Assembly (NCBI RefSeq): GCF_038004425.1
Contig: NZ_JBBORC010000001.1
Location: forward strand, 3,377,001 to 3,441,000
DNA: 64,000 nucleotides
Reading direction: 5' to 3'
DNA from: Solibacillus sp. FSL W7-1464
GTDB taxonomy: Bacteria; Bacillota; Bacilli; Bacillales_A; Planococcaceae
Program-made: the position numbers and the translations under genes
Shown: piece after piece, positions 26,157 to 34,857 of the stretch
How the letters are laid out: each line of letters begins with the position of its first letter
Numbering within the stretch: position 1 is the stretch's first letter
Notes under the pieces: model-generated
Told to the model about the DNA's origin: nothing
What the model saw: the letters and a program-made list of their open reading frames with translations, nothing else
The model's database searches: none

Positions 26157-26384
26157 TTATTGAACGATTTCCCAATCTTCCGCTAAAATATCACAGACTG
26201 TCGGTGTAAACATCGTATACCCTTCACCTGTTACATTAATTACAAAGTATGGGTTCATGTCCAAGCCATCCAATGTAGTCGCCGGCACATACTTCACATA
26301 TAGCTCAGCACCGCCCCAGCCTTTACGGATTATCTTCTCTCCATTTTTTAAACGAGGCAAAATTTCTTCAAATGTCATATTCAT
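26157..26384 (-). CDS. DUF2829 (Tad2-like) protein
   Basis: 75 aa. MTFEEILPRLKNGEKIIRKGW near the start and AEDWEIVQ at the end are the two hallmark segments of DUF2829, a small beta-rich family common in phages. The phage SPO1 anti-Thoeris protein Tad2 belongs to this family and sequesters the signalling nucleotide made by ThsB. Here the gene is chromosomal, alone, with its own terminator and no phage neighbours, so it may be a prophage leftover, a domesticated nucleotide sponge or have another ligand. Ribosome site is a weak AAGGAAGATGA. Family assignment is firm; the function is inference. Confidence 0.8.
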   Translation of the reverse strand: MNMTFEEILPRLKNGEKIIRKGWGGAELYVKYVPATTLDGLDMNPYFVINVTGEGYTMFTPTVCDILAEDWEIVQ

Positions 26385-26441
26385 CTTCCTTTATGTATTC
26401 ATATTTCTTACACATATTATAACAATAAGTTGTATAAATCA

Positions 26442-26691
26442 CATGAGGCCGGGACATAACCCAAAAATGCTATTTTTCTCTGAGAGAAAAATAGCATTTT
26501 TTTGCTGAGCGTTAAAATTGATTTCCATTCCGGGACGCTTTCCGCGGGCGTGGCCTGAGCCTGTAGTCTCAGGCGTCACGCTATTCCCGCAGGAGTCGCC
26601 CTGCATTCCAATCAATTTTGCAAAATATCCGTTTCTTAATAAAGGTTTTCCTGTTATTTAACGGTCATTCTACTTATGTCCCAGCCTCATG
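26442..26691. repeat. 250-bp element bounded by inverted repeats (MITE-like)
   Basis: Left end ATGAGGCCGGGACATAA (26443-26459) and right end TTATGTCCCAGCCTCAT (26674-26690) are inverted repeats with one mismatch. Inside are a strong hairpin (AATGCTATTTTTCTC / GAGAAAAATAGCATT, ~26466-26500) and a GC-rich palindromic block (GGGACGCTTTCCGCGGGCGT ... CGTCACGCTATTCCCGC, ~26530-26590) very unlike the AT-rich surroundings. No coding frame. Such sequence blocks are known as dispersed intergenic repeats in Bacillales; mobility is inferred from structure only. Confidence 0.65.
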
Positions 26692-26697
26692 GCATCC

Positions 26698-26841
26698 TTA
26701 TGTTCCTCTATGCTTTGTTACTTCTTGCGGCGGGTTATTATGAATTACCTGATTAAACTCTTTTGAATACTCTTCACGGCGATTCGTATCCTTCTTTTCC
26801 TTTTTATTCTTAGTGAAGCTTGTTTTACTCTTTTTCGCCAT
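26698..26841 (-). CDS. Small basic 47-aa protein
   Basis: Begins MAKKSKTSFTKNKKEKKDTN and ends VIHNNPPQEVTKHRGT. Very lysine-rich, no hydrophobic segment. The GGAGGTGATATAGT ribosome site is essentially ideal, which is the main evidence. The stop lies 7 bp outside the inverted-repeat element, whose internal hairpin could act as its terminator. Lysine-rich proteins of this size are frequent among minor small acid-soluble spore proteins, but I do not recognise a family. Confidence 0.6.
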   Translation of the reverse strand: MAKKSKTSFTKNKKEKKDTNRREEYSKEFNQVIHNNPPQEVTKHRGT

Positions 26842-27036
26842 ACTATATCACCTCCAAAACGAATTAGATTCTCATCTATTTTGCGTAAAATTGATGAATG
26901 TATGAAGACAATTTTTAGAGCTTTGAAACCAGATGAGTTTCCGGATGAATTTTAAAACTTTTTGTATAAAAAATTAAATATGGCCTATACTATTAAAGAT
27001 TTCACTTCAAATCTAAGTGACTGGAGGGTTAACCCG

Positions 27037-27114
27037 ATGAGTGCGAATGATCAATCTCAAAAGGACCAACAAAAACTGAATAAGCTTACACAGAGTATTT
27101 TTGGAGCAATCTAA
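27037..27114 (+). CDS. 25-aa peptide, copy 1
   Basis: ATG to TAA frame, begins MSANDQSQKDQQKLNKLTQS and ends IFGAI. GGAGGG lies 8 nt before the ATG, but it is part of the palindrome GGGTTAACCC, which could mask it. Compared with copy 2 there are seven nucleotide changes and all seven change the amino acid. No signal sequence, no known family. Either a real peptide or a by-product of a conserved RNA. Confidence 0.45.
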   Translation: MSANDQSQKDQQKLNKLTQSIFGAI

Positions 27115-27169
27115 AATTAATCTGAAAGCGAGGCAGTGTGTCATGGAGGATCATAAGTGGTAATCAACA

Positions 27170-27206
27170 AAAGAACCTGGAATTAAAAAATCCAGGTTCT
27201 TTCTTA
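27170..27206 (+). terminator. Terminator of cassette copy 1
   Basis: AAAGAACCTGGA (27170-27181) / TCCAGGTTCTTT (27191-27202) with T-rich tail. Confidence 0.8.
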
Positions 27207-27340
27207 TTGTAGAAATCATTAGGTGATACAATTGAATACATTTTATTTTTATTTTTTTAAAATCAACGTTTAAAAAATGAAATACGGCCTATACTATTAA
27301 AGATTTCACTTCAAATCTAAGTGACTGGAGGGTTAACCCG

Positions 27341-27418
27341 ATGAGTGCGAAAGATCAATCTCAAAAGGACCAACGAAAACTGAATGAGCTTAAACAGAAT
27401 ACTTTTGGAGTAATCTAA
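27341..27418 (+). CDS. 25-aa peptide, copy 2
   Basis: Begins MSAKDQSQKDQRKLNELKQN and ends TFGVI. Same length and same leader as copy 1, with substitutions N4K, Q12R, K16E, T18K, S20N, I21T and A24V. The frame is kept open in both copies, which mildly favours translation; the absence of any silent change argues against strong purifying selection on the protein. Confidence 0.45.
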   Translation: MSAKDQSQKDQRKLNELKQNTFGVI

Positions 27419-27474
27419 AATTTAATCTGAAAGCGAGGCAGTGTGTCATGGAGGAGCAAAAGTGATAATCAAAA

Positions 27475-27512
27475 AAGAACCTGGAATTAAAAACTCCAGG
27501 TTCTTTCTTATT
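27475..27512. terminator. Terminator of cassette copy 2, shared with degV
   Basis: AAAGAACCTGGA (27475-27486) / TCCAGGTTCTTT (27495-27506), A-rich on the left and T-rich on the right, so usable from both strands; the leftward degV gene ends at 27519. Confidence 0.8.
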
Positions 27513-27518
27513 TTTCAT

Positions 27519-28373
27519 TTATAATTCTATCCCGGCAATACCAAATCCACCAGGACCTGCATGAGTAGAAATCATTGCACCGGCCTGCATCCATCTTACA
27601 TTTTTGAAACCGGTATCCTTCGCGATTTCCTCCAGACGTTTCTTGATCTGCTCATCAAGTCCAATCGAGTAGATTAAATACAATTGTTTGCGATCAATAT
27701 TGTATTCAGCTAAATAATCTCTCATCAGTTTTTCTGCAACAATGTCCATCTTACCGCGGTATTTTCTAGTTGAAACAAGCTTTCCTTCTTTTAACTCAAT
27801 ACAAGGCTTAATTTTAAGCAAAGCACCACCGATGTATGCAATATTGCTCACTCGTCCACCCGCTTTTAAAAAGTCTAAACTTCCGGGCAAAAACGCCAGC
27901 CGTGTTTTAGGAACGATTGATTCAATTTTTTCAATTAAGTGTTCAGGACCGATTTCAGGCTCCTCTTCAAGTAAATGGGCAGCATACATCACCACTGCAC
28001 CTAATCCACCCGTTACATTTAATGTATCAATCAGAAAAAGATCGTCAAAATCTTCTGCTGCAATTACCGCACTTTGAAAGGAAGCAGATGCTTTCGACGT
28101 ATAGCCAATGTGAATAATAATGCTTTCAGGAAATTTCAATCGGATATTTGTAAACAAATCTTGATATTCATGGACATTCGTCGCAGCTGTAGACGGAATT
28201 GTTTTCGTCAAATTGTAAAAGTCAAAAACTTCTTCTACAGACAGCTTACCATCCAAATAATCTTTTCCTTCCATAATAACGTGCATCGGTACTACTTGAA
28301 TTTGATGTTTTTCAACCAGGTCCTTCGGTAAATCCGCACCACTCTCAGTCGATAAAATAATTCTTCTTTTCAT
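27519..28373 (-). CDS. DegV family fatty-acid-binding protein (copy A)
   Basis: 284 aa. IILSTESGADLPKDLVEKHQI (~4-24) with the DegV ST-x-S-G-x-D motif, PSTAATN (~60), IHIGYTSKASASFQSA (~86-101) and the C-terminal THAGPGGFGIAGIE loop bind the carboxylate and chain of a fatty acid. DegV/FakB proteins present fatty acids to the kinase FakA for incorporation into phospholipid; no fakA is in the window. ATG 28373 follows GAAAGGAAGGTAC. By eye about three quarters identical to the second DegV gene at 30507. Confidence 0.9.
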   Translation of the reverse strand: MKRRIILSTESGADLPKDLVEKHQIQVVPMHVIMEGKDYLDGKLSVEEVFDFYNLTKTIPSTAATNVHEYQDLFTNIRLKFPESIIIHIGYTSKASASFQSAVIAAEDFDDLFLIDTLNVTGGLGAVVMYAAHLLEEEPEIGPEHLIEKIESIVPKTRLAFLPGSLDFLKAGGRVSNIAYIGGALLKIKPCIELKEGKLVSTRKYRGKMDIVAEKLMRDYLAEYNIDRKQLYLIYSIGLDEQIKKRLEEIAKDTGFKNVRWMQAGAMISTHAGPGGFGIAGIEL

Positions 28374-28501
28374 TGTACCTTCCTTTCAAAAAGTGCAGTC
28401 ATTACTGCAATCTTTTTTGCATACTTATTTTAAATATACACTAATAAGGAGATGCGGGAAGCACAACATTTAGAATGAACAATCTATATAACACATATAG
28501 T

Positions 28502-28524
28502 AAAAACGAATGGCAGATCATTCG
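28502..28524 (-). terminator. Terminator of the amidinotransferase gene
   Basis: Minus strand CGAATG ... CATTCG (28524-28519 / 28512-28507) followed by T5. Confidence 0.65.
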
Positions 28525-28551
28525 CATCGTTTATAATAAAACACCAACTTT

Positions 28552-29406
28552 TTATTGACGTACAATTGGCATAGAACAGCATCTGAACGAGCCGCCCGAT
28601 TTAATGATCTCCGAAAAATCGACTTCCAGCACTTCATAGCCATGCTGGCTCATTTGATAATTCACATCACGGTTAACAGGTAAGCTCAATACACGATTTT
28701 GTCCAATAGAAAGCACATTAGTCCCCATTGTAAACTGCTCGTTTTCGCTTACTTCGATTAAATCATACATACTCGATAAAAGTTTGACTACTTCCGGTTC
28801 GAATGCATCCGGAAAAATAAGTGCATCTTTTGATGAAAGAATATTGAATACACAGTCTAAATGTAAATATTTCGGGTTAAACGGGATTGGAAGAACTTCA
28901 AAATCGGGCAGTTGTTTTTGTAAATTTTGAATGGCCTTTTCGCATGTGCGATCACTGATTCCGACAAAAACCCGAGGACCATCAATAATCACATCGCCAC
29001 CTTCAATTGAATATTTGGAAAGGTTATGATAAGGGATTTTATTTTCAATCAGCCATTGTGCCAGTACTTCATCTTCACCTTGACGGATAGGATTGGCCAT
29101 CTGTGAAACAAACAACTGATTTCCGATAGTAAAACCGATATCTCTTGTAAACACTTGTTCCGGGTGCTCTTTACTAGGAGGTAGTTTAATTACTTCCACA
29201 CCAGCATTGCGCAGCGTTTGTTCAAAGTTTTGGTGCTGGGCTATTGCAAGATCCTGATCGATATTATCATGCTTATATTTTTTTTGGACATCATTGATTA
29301 CTTCTTTAATTTCCATATATTTAGGTTCGCATAACACAACCTTTTTTAAAGTTCCATATTCACTTTGACATACTATTTGGGATTGCTTTGAAAATGTTTT
29401 TACCAT
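28552..29406 (-). CDS. Amidinotransferase / dimethylarginine dimethylaminohydrolase-like hydrolase
   Basis: 284 aa of the guanidino-group modifying superfamily. Motifs: FTRDIGF (~86-92), EGGD (135-138), catalytic His182 in HLDCVFN, and the C-terminal nucleophile Cys276/277 in SGGSFRCCSMP. Family members hydrolyse arginine or methylarginine to citrulline, or transfer amidino groups. The absence of other arginine-deiminase pathway genes leaves the substrate open. The start at ATG 29406 lacks a textbook ribosome site but has GTGGAGGATGA just upstream. Flanked by two DegV paralogues and YqcI. Confidence 0.85.
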   Translation of the reverse strand: MVKTFSKQSQIVCQSEYGTLKKVVLCEPKYMEIKEVINDVQKKYKHDNIDQDLAIAQHQNFEQTLRNAGVEVIKLPPSKEHPEQVFTRDIGFTIGNQLFVSQMANPIRQGEDEVLAQWLIENKIPYHNLSKYSIEGGDVIIDGPRVFVGISDRTCEKAIQNLQKQLPDFEVLPIPFNPKYLHLDCVFNILSSKDALIFPDAFEPEVVKLLSSMYDLIEVSENEQFTMGTNVLSIGQNRVLSLPVNRDVNYQMSQHGYEVLEVDFSEIIKSGGSFRCCSMPIVRQ

Positions 29407-29574
29407 AAGTCATCCTCCACATTCTTGATTCACCTTTATACCATTCCCTATTTTTACGATTTCATAAACAATTTACGTTAAATACTCGGTGATTACTTTA
29501 GTTTCAAGAAATTTCCGTCGGGGTATGGATTAGCAATAAAATTTTAAGCGAAGATTTTTAATGGAGGAGATTTT

Positions 29575-30312
29575 ATGATTACGAAGGGGCAGGCATTATT
29601 AACTAAAGAAGATTTCCACAATCGAGCGGACTTGCCAAGTTGGCTCTATAAAGAATATGAGACTTTTCATACCACGGTAACGGATAAAACATTCCCGTGT
29701 TTTTTTGGGATGAGCGGCGAACTAAAAGGTGAACTCCGCTATGCGTATATTAGTCAGGATGATTGGAGTAATTTACCGAACGCAGTAGAAAGTTTTTTAG
29801 ATTTGTTTAAACAGCCTAATTATAAAAGACACGGTCTCTTTGTTTTTGTGGAGCCTTTTGAACAAGAAGGTGCGCTAGATGATTATCGTCAACAGTTTTG
29901 GGATATCCTCCAATACCTGCATTCAGTCGATAAAGTTGAATGGCCTGAAAACAGCCCTCGTAATCCAGATCATTATTTGTGGGATTTTCATTTCGCTGGC
30001 GAGCCGGTCTTTGTGTTCGGGAATGCTCCTGCATACAAGAAGCGCAAAACCCGGCATTTAGGAAATGCGATGGTACTCGGATTTCAGCCGCGGAAAATCT
30101 TCCAAGGTTTAGAGGGTACGGAAAAAGGCGGTATTATGTCCAGGGAAAAAGTACGGAAACGTGTGGAAGTTTGGGATCAGCTTCCGAAACATCCTGATAT
30201 CGGTCACTTTGGAGATCCGACACATAATGAATGGAAACAATCCTTTATTGGGGACGATATTGTACCGATTCAAGGAAAATGCCCTTTCCAGCATAAATCA
30301 TTGTTATTATAG
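29575..30312 (+). CDS. YqcI/YcgG family protein
   Basis: 245 aa. PCFFGMSGELKGELRYAYI, HYLWDFHFAGEPVFVFGNAPAYKKRKTRHLGNAMVLGFQPRKIF and the cysteine CPFQH near the end are the conserved YqcI/YcgG blocks. The family is heme-oxygenase-like in some relatives, with unresolved function in Bacillus. ATGGAGGAGATTTT precedes the ATG. Single-gene unit with its own terminator. Confidence 0.85.
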   Translation: MITKGQALLTKEDFHNRADLPSWLYKEYETFHTTVTDKTFPCFFGMSGELKGELRYAYISQDDWSNLPNAVESFLDLFKQPNYKRHGLFVFVEPFEQEGALDDYRQQFWDILQYLHSVDKVEWPENSPRNPDHYLWDFHFAGEPVFVFGNAPAYKKRKTRHLGNAMVLGFQPRKIFQGLEGTEKGGIMSREKVRKRVEVWDQLPKHPDIGHFGDPTHNEWKQSFIGDDIVPIQGKCPFQHKSLLL

Positions 30313-30320
30313 TGCTATAA

Positions 30321-30354
30321 AAAAGAACGAATTCAATGTGAGATTCGTTCTTTT
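30321..30354. terminator. Bidirectional terminator with AAAAGAACGAA arm
   Basis: 12-bp perfect stem AAAAGAACGAAT (30321-30332) / ATTCGTTCTTTT (30343-30354). Confidence 0.85.
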
Positions 30355-30364
30355 ACCTTTACTT

Positions 30365-30442
30365 TCAGGCTAACGCTTTCTTACCTACATAATAAATGAC
30401 AGCTACTAAAGCAATTAATGCAATATAAATTAGTGCAGACAT
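30365..30442 (-). CDS. Possible 25-aa single-helix membrane peptide
   Basis: Frame of 25 codons: SALIYIALIALVAVIYYVGK spans most of it, a single transmembrane helix with a KK end. No Shine-Dalgarno sequence is visible upstream, so expression is doubtful. Downstream of degV copy B on the same strand, 64 bp away. Listed because AT-rich chance rarely gives such a uniform hydrophobic helix. Confidence 0.3.
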   Translation of the reverse strand: MSALIYIALIALVAVIYYVGKKALA

Positions 30443-30506
30443 CTATACAATTTTATACATACTGTACCTACACCTCAATCGACGAAACGTTCCAACCGCT
30501 ATACAG

Positions 30507-31358
30507 CTAGCATTCTAATCCGGCAATTCCAACTCCTCCCGGACCGGCATGCGTTGATATCCCGGCTCCCGCCTGCATCCATTTCACATTTTCGAACCCT
30601 TTCCCCCTGGCAATTTCAACCATCCGATTTTTAATACTTTCATCAAGCCCGATTGAGTAAATCAAAAATAGCAGTTTTTTATCAATATTATACTCATTTA
30701 AAAAATCGCGCATAAACTTCTCTGCTACAATACTCATCTTTCCGCGATAGTTTCTTGTTGAAACAAGTTTCCCTTCTTTTAATTCAATGCAAGGTTTTAT
30801 TTTTAATAATGCCCCTCCGAGATAAACAAGATTACTCACTCTTCCTCCGGCTTTCAAAAAATCGAGACTGCCTGGTATAATTGCAAGCCTTGTTTTGGGC
30901 ACAAAGGATTCTATTTCCTTAATTAAATGAATATGGTCAATGGAAGGTTCGTTTTCAAGCAATACGGCCGCATACATAACGATTGCCGCTAACCCTCCCG
31001 TTATATTTAATGAGTCGATCAGATAAATATCATCAAATTCTTCTGCTGCGATGACCGCGCTCTGGAAAGTGACAGATGATTTTGATGTACACCCAATATG
31101 AATAATCATACTATCCGGAAAATCAGATCTGATTTTTGAAAACAAATCATGATATTCCTGTACATTAGTAGCTGCAGTAGATGGAATTTTCTTAGTGCGA
31201 TTGTAATAATCAAAGACTTCCTCTACAGACAGCTCCCCGTCCAAATAATCTTTCCCATCCATAATGATATGCATTGGAGCTACTTGAATTTGATATTTTT
31301 CAACCAGTTCTTTCGGTAAATCTGCCCCACTGTCAGTTGATAAAATAATCTTTCTCAT
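30507..31358 (-). CDS. DegV family fatty-acid-binding protein (copy B)
   Basis: 283 aa, paralogue of the 27519 gene with the same motifs (IILSTDSGADLPKELVEKYQI, PSTAATN, THAGPGGVGIAGLE). Start chosen at ATG 31358 with GGAAGGTGTATAC; the frame can be extended by 13 codons without a ribosome site. A hairpin CGCAG/CTGCG (~31377-31395) lies just upstream, mirroring TGCAGT/ACTGCA at 28394-28409 before copy A. The two copies may prefer different fatty acids, as FakB1/FakB2 do. Confidence 0.9.
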   Translation of the reverse strand: MRKIILSTDSGADLPKELVEKYQIQVAPMHIIMDGKDYLDGELSVEEVFDYYNRTKKIPSTAATNVQEYHDLFSKIRSDFPDSMIIHIGCTSKSSVTFQSAVIAAEEFDDIYLIDSLNITGGLAAIVMYAAVLLENEPSIDHIHLIKEIESFVPKTRLAIIPGSLDFLKAGGRVSNLVYLGGALLKIKPCIELKEGKLVSTRNYRGKMSIVAEKFMRDFLNEYNIDKKLLFLIYSIGLDESIKNRMVEIARGKGFENVKWMQAGAGISTHAGPGGVGIAGLEC

Positions 31359-31514
31359 CGTATACACCTTCCAATTAACGCAGCCAATTCTGCGCACTTA
31401 TATTTTTATCGATAATAAACCTGTAATAGAAACTTACTTATATTTTAATTGAACCTCTAATATATTTATATGTAAGAGTTAGATTGGCATAACCTGTTTA
31501 GATATGTTCAATAG

Positions 31515-31547
31515 AAAAAAACGAACTCTTTTTCAAAAATCCGTTTT
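31515..31547 (-). terminator. Terminator of the flavoprotein gene
   Basis: Minus strand AAAACGGA / TTCGTTTT (31547-31540 / 31525-31518) followed by TTT. Confidence 0.65.
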
Positions 31548-31580
31548 GTAAATTTAATGATCTTATTCTTTTTCTTTCTA

Positions 31581-32486
31581 TTAAAAACGTTCCTCTGTAA
31601 GATCCACATTTACCGAAACTGCCGCTTTATTCCCTCTGGCAGCAGAAATCATTAATGAAGACGGTCGGGCTGTTTCAGTTTCTCCTGCAATATATATATT
31701 TTTCTCAGATGTTCTGCCGACACCGTCCGTTATGACTTTTCCATTTTCGTGTATTTCGCAACCTAGCATTTCCACAAGTTTATTCGGACGGTAATACGTT
31801 GGTGCTACAAACCCAAAAGACCGTTGAAGCATTTTTCCTGAATCAAATTCAATTTTTTTTAAAAACCCGTCATTACCAATTAAAGTTTTTATCCGATCCT
31901 CTATTATTTCGATATTTCGTTTTTCTAACTGCGAAGACGCCTCTTCCGAAAGTTCAAGACCATTCGTCAGAACAACTAAATCCTGTGACCAGTTATAGAT
32001 TAGTTTGGTCAAATGCAACACATGCTCTTCTTTTTCCGCGATAACCACCAGAGGTTTATCCCGCTGCTCCCAACCATCGCAGTATGGACAGCTGAATAAA
32101 CTTTTTCCGTAATAGTTTCTTATGCTCGGTATGAAAAAAACCTCCTGAATACCTGTAGCCAATATAATTTTTTCTGTCATATACTCCTTGTCATTAGAGG
32201 CTTTGACAATATATTTTTCATTATCTTTATCCTTGGTTATCTCCGTAACTGTTGCGTTTACGTATGATACTGACGGATAGCTCTCCAGTTCTTTCAATCC
32301 CATTTCTCTGAACTCCTGGGGATTGGTCCGATCCCGTGTGATAAATCCGCGCGCCTCTGCTGTCACACGATTGCGATTCGTTTTATCATCGAATAGTACA
32401 ATCTCTCTTCTAGCCCTGCCTAAAACTAAACTGGCACTTAATCCAGCGGGTCCACCGCCGATTACAATACAATCCAATACATCCAT
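31581..32486 (-). CDS. Thioredoxin-reductase-like NAD(P)/FAD oxidoreductase
   Basis: 301 aa. FAD-binding GGGPAGLSA (10-18), redox pair C133-P-Y-C136, and the C-terminal FAD motif IYIAGETETARPSSLMISAARGNKAA. The NADPH-domain glycine motif is degenerate (VVIAEKEEHVLHL in place of G-x-G-x-x-A), so coenzyme use may differ from true TrxB. Similar proteins in Bacilli act as ferredoxin/flavodoxin-type or dithiol-disulfide oxidoreductases of unclear partner. ATG 32486 follows GGGTGATAAAA; the frame opens three codons earlier with GTG. No thioredoxin gene adjoins it. Confidence 0.8.
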   Translation of the reverse strand: MDVLDCIVIGGGPAGLSASLVLGRARREIVLFDDKTNRNRVTAEARGFITRDRTNPQEFREMGLKELESYPSVSYVNATVTEITKDKDNEKYIVKASNDKEYMTEKIILATGIQEVFFIPSIRNYYGKSLFSCPYCDGWEQRDKPLVVIAEKEEHVLHLTKLIYNWSQDLVVLTNGLELSEEASSQLEKRNIEIIEDRIKTLIGNDGFLKKIEFDSGKMLQRSFGFVAPTYYRPNKLVEMLGCEIHENGKVITDGVGRTSEKNIYIAGETETARPSSLMISAARGNKAAVSVNVDLTEERF

Positions 32487-32800
32487 TTTTATCACCCACT
32501 CATTTTGTTTCTGATTTCATTAAATTCCCAGTATTTATATAGAAAAAACATCCATAATTCTTTATGCCCTATCTTGGATATTTTGAACCAAAAATCCAGT
32601 AGTATCCTTTCGTCATTTATTTTCATTCGAAACATTGTATGAATAGTAAAATAAATCAAAAAATTATAACTTCTTAATAAATACTGAAACTACCAATCAT
32701 ATAGTTAGACAAAAGTCCCATAATAATATATTCTATTACACGTCTTTAAAACCCTCATTTTGGGAATGAAAGTCAATATATAAGTAAAAGGTAGATGAAA
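32487..32800. other. Intergenic region upstream of the first chemoreceptor
   Basis: AT-rich, no coding frame with a ribosome site, no clear hairpin. I looked for a sigma-D flagellar promoter (TAAA-N15-GCCGATAT) before the chemoreceptor gene and did not find one. Confidence 0.5.
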
Positions 32801-34846
32801 ATGAATATCCTCAAAAACTCGAAGATAAAAACTAAGTGGATCGTTTTAATTTCACTTGCAATCATTACAGCGGTCGTCATTACTGTATTTTTTAGTCAAT
32901 GGACAGTACGTAATATTTTGACGGAAGAAAACGAACAGACATCTTCTAACAATGCTAAAAATGCTGTTGACCAAGTGTCATTAAGTTTGGAAACTTATGA
33001 AAAAAACCTTCTGCAATTCGGTCAAATTATCGAAACGATTTTACAAAAAGATGAAGTGGATTATTTACATATCGATGAAATTACCAGCACTATAAAAAAG
33101 AACAATGAAAATTACTTATCCGTCTACTTCATGGATTTTAATTCCGGTAAACTGCATGCTACGCCTGGAATTGATTATGAATGGGATGTGCGTGATTCAC
33201 AAACATACGCAAAATTGAATGCAAATCCAAACATACAATGGATGGATGTCTATTTGGATACTGGTATAAATAAACTGATGACATCTGTTATTGCCCCTGT
33301 ATTTAATAATGGTGAACTTGTCGGTGCGATCGGCTATGATGTTGATTTCTCTACAATTGGTAAGGTTCGTGAAGGGATTGAAGCAAAATCATCTTCAAAA
33401 TTAATGATTGTCGATCCAAATGGACTGATTGTGTCTTCATTTATCGAAGATGGGGACGGAAAGAATATCATTGCCGGTAATTCCGGCAAGATTGCGGGCG
33501 TTACCGATCTATTAGATACTTCTGAATTAGAACAAAAGTTTGATTGGCTGTCAGGTGCTAAAAGCGGAAACAGCCAAATTGAACAGTTTGAATGGAATGG
33601 CGTGAATTATACGGGTGAAATTCAAGTAATCGAAAAAAATAACTGGCAAATTGTTTCTTTAGTGGATGAAGATAGCTATGCACAACAGTTGGAAAGATTA
33701 ACGATTGCCGGCTGGATTTCTTTGGCAATCGGTCTGATTATAGGATGTTTATTCGCCTATTATATGGCACGAAAATTAGTGGATATTTTAAACAGCTTTA
33801 AAGTAGTATTTGAAAAAACAGCAAGTGGTGACTTTATTTCACGTTTTGAAACAACTTCAAAAGATGAAATTGCAGACTTGGCAAATCAATATAACATTAT
33901 GCTTGATGAGATTCGCAGTTTGATTAACCAAGTAAATGAAAACTCAATGGAAATCCAGCATTCTTCTAACAGTTTAGCTATTATTGCCAAGGAAAATGAG
34001 CAAGCGTTGAATAATGTCTCAAGCAGCATCGAAGAAATTGCTATGAATACGAGCACACAGGCAGAAAAAATGCATGATGGTTCTACAGCTATTCATGAAT
34101 TGGCCGATGGTATAGAATCTATAGAACTAAAAACGCAGCAAATGGTAAATGATGCTGACGAAGCATTGGTAGAAGTGCATTCAAGCATTGACAAAGTTCA
34201 GCAATTGGAAACGTCCTATGCGAATTTAGAGCGAGCATTCAATGAAGTTACGGTCGTAACCGGACAGTTAGATGGAAAAACGAAATCCATTTCGAAAGTA
34301 ACTGATGTAATTGCCCAAATTACTGAACAAACGAATTTACTTGCACTTAATGCTTCGATTGAAGCAGCTAGAGCAGGTGAGCACGGAAAAGGATTTGCGG
34401 TTGTAGCAGATGAAGTAAGAAGCTTGGCAGAAAGTTCAAAAGCGGCAACAACTAATATTCAACAGATTATTTTAAGTATTTTAGAGGATACTCAGCAACT
34501 CGTTCAAGTGATGAATCAGACAAATGAGATTAGCGAAGATCAGAAGTTAGCAGTTAATACGGTAGATAATGCAATCAAACAGCTTTCCGATACACTGGAA
34601 AATATGAAAGTGTCGATTTCAAATACGATGGAAGATGTATCAACAATGCAGCAGCAAAAGAATGTCGTTGTATCTTCAATAACAGTTGTTAATGAAATGG
34701 CAACAGAGGTAACAGCAGAGACGCAAGAAATTGCGAGTTCAATCGAAGAACAAACATCCGCCACTTCTGAAGTAACAATGCATGCTACGCACTTAAATAA
34801 ACAAGTTGAAAAATTAACTGACTCTGTTTCGAAATTTAAGTTATAA
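32801..34846 (+). CDS. Methyl-accepting chemotaxis protein with extracytoplasmic Cache domain
   Basis: 681 aa. TM1 ~12-34, extracellular dCache-type sensor ~40-300 ([53 protein letters not shown]), TM2 ~304-326, HAMP ~327-380, then a long signalling coiled coil whose hairpin tip [35 protein letters not shown] is fully conserved. It should control CheA activity in response to a small ligand, possibly an amino or organic acid. ATG 32801 is spaced 9 nt from AAAAGG; the ATG six bases earlier is too close. Single gene with terminator. Confidence 0.93.
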   Translation: MNILKNSKIKTKWIVLISLAIITAVVITVFFSQWTVRNILTEENEQTSSNNAKNAVDQVSLSLETYEKNLLQFGQIIETILQKDEVDYLHIDEITSTIKKNNENYLSVYFMDFNSGKLHATPGIDYEWDVRDSQTYAKLNANPNIQWMDVYLDTGINKLMTSVIAPVFNNGELVGAIGYDVDFSTIGKVREGIEAKSSSKLMIVDPNGLIVSSFIEDGDGKNIIAGNSGKIAGVTDLLDTSELEQKFDWLSGAKSGNSQIEQFEWNGVNYTGEIQVIEKNNWQIVSLVDEDSYAQQLERLTIAGWISLAIGLIIGCLFAYYMARKLVDILNSFKVVFEKTASGDFISRFETTSKDEIADLANQYNIMLDEIRSLINQVNENSMEIQHSSNSLAIIAKENEQALNNVSSSIEEIAMNTSTQAEKMHDGSTAIHELADGIESIELKTQQMVNDADEALVEVHSSIDKVQQLETSYANLERAFNEVTVVTGQLDGKTKSISKVTDVIAQITEQTNLLALNASIEAARAGEHGKGFAVVADEVRSLAESSKAATTNIQQIILSILEDTQQLVQVMNQTNEISEDQKLAVNTVDNAIKQLSDTLENMKVSISNTMEDVSTMQQQKNVVVSSITVVNEMATEVTAETQEIASSIEEQTSATSEVTMHATHLNKQVEKLTDSVSKFKL

Positions 34847-34857
34847 AAATTAAAGTA

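Larger units (their letters stand above)
26975..27208 (+). repeat. Tandem cassette, copy 1 (promoter, 25-codon ORF, terminator)
   Basis: Unit of ~234 bp repeated 304 bp downstream. From GGCCTATACTATTAAAG to the start codon the copies are identical over 55 bp, including a TCACTT/AAGTGA hairpin and GGAGGGTTAACCCG before the ATG. A second 29-bp block after the ORF (CTGAAAGCGAGGCAGTGTGT...) is also identical. Each copy ends in its own AAGAACCTGG hairpin terminator. Confidence 0.85.
27279..27514 (+). repeat. Tandem cassette, copy 2
   Basis: Second copy of the 26975-27208 unit. The leader (including the TATACT -10-like element) and the post-ORF block are unchanged, the ORF differs at seven positions. 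The region upstream of the -10 is not conserved between copies, so the -35 regions differ. Confidence 0.85.

Noticed and set aside
27142-27180. Second ORF after the cassette peptide
   Set aside because: GGAGG is followed by frames of different length and sequence in the two copies.
32487-32800. Sigma-D flagellar promoter of the chemoreceptor
   Set aside because: No TAAA-N15-GCCGATAT match found.
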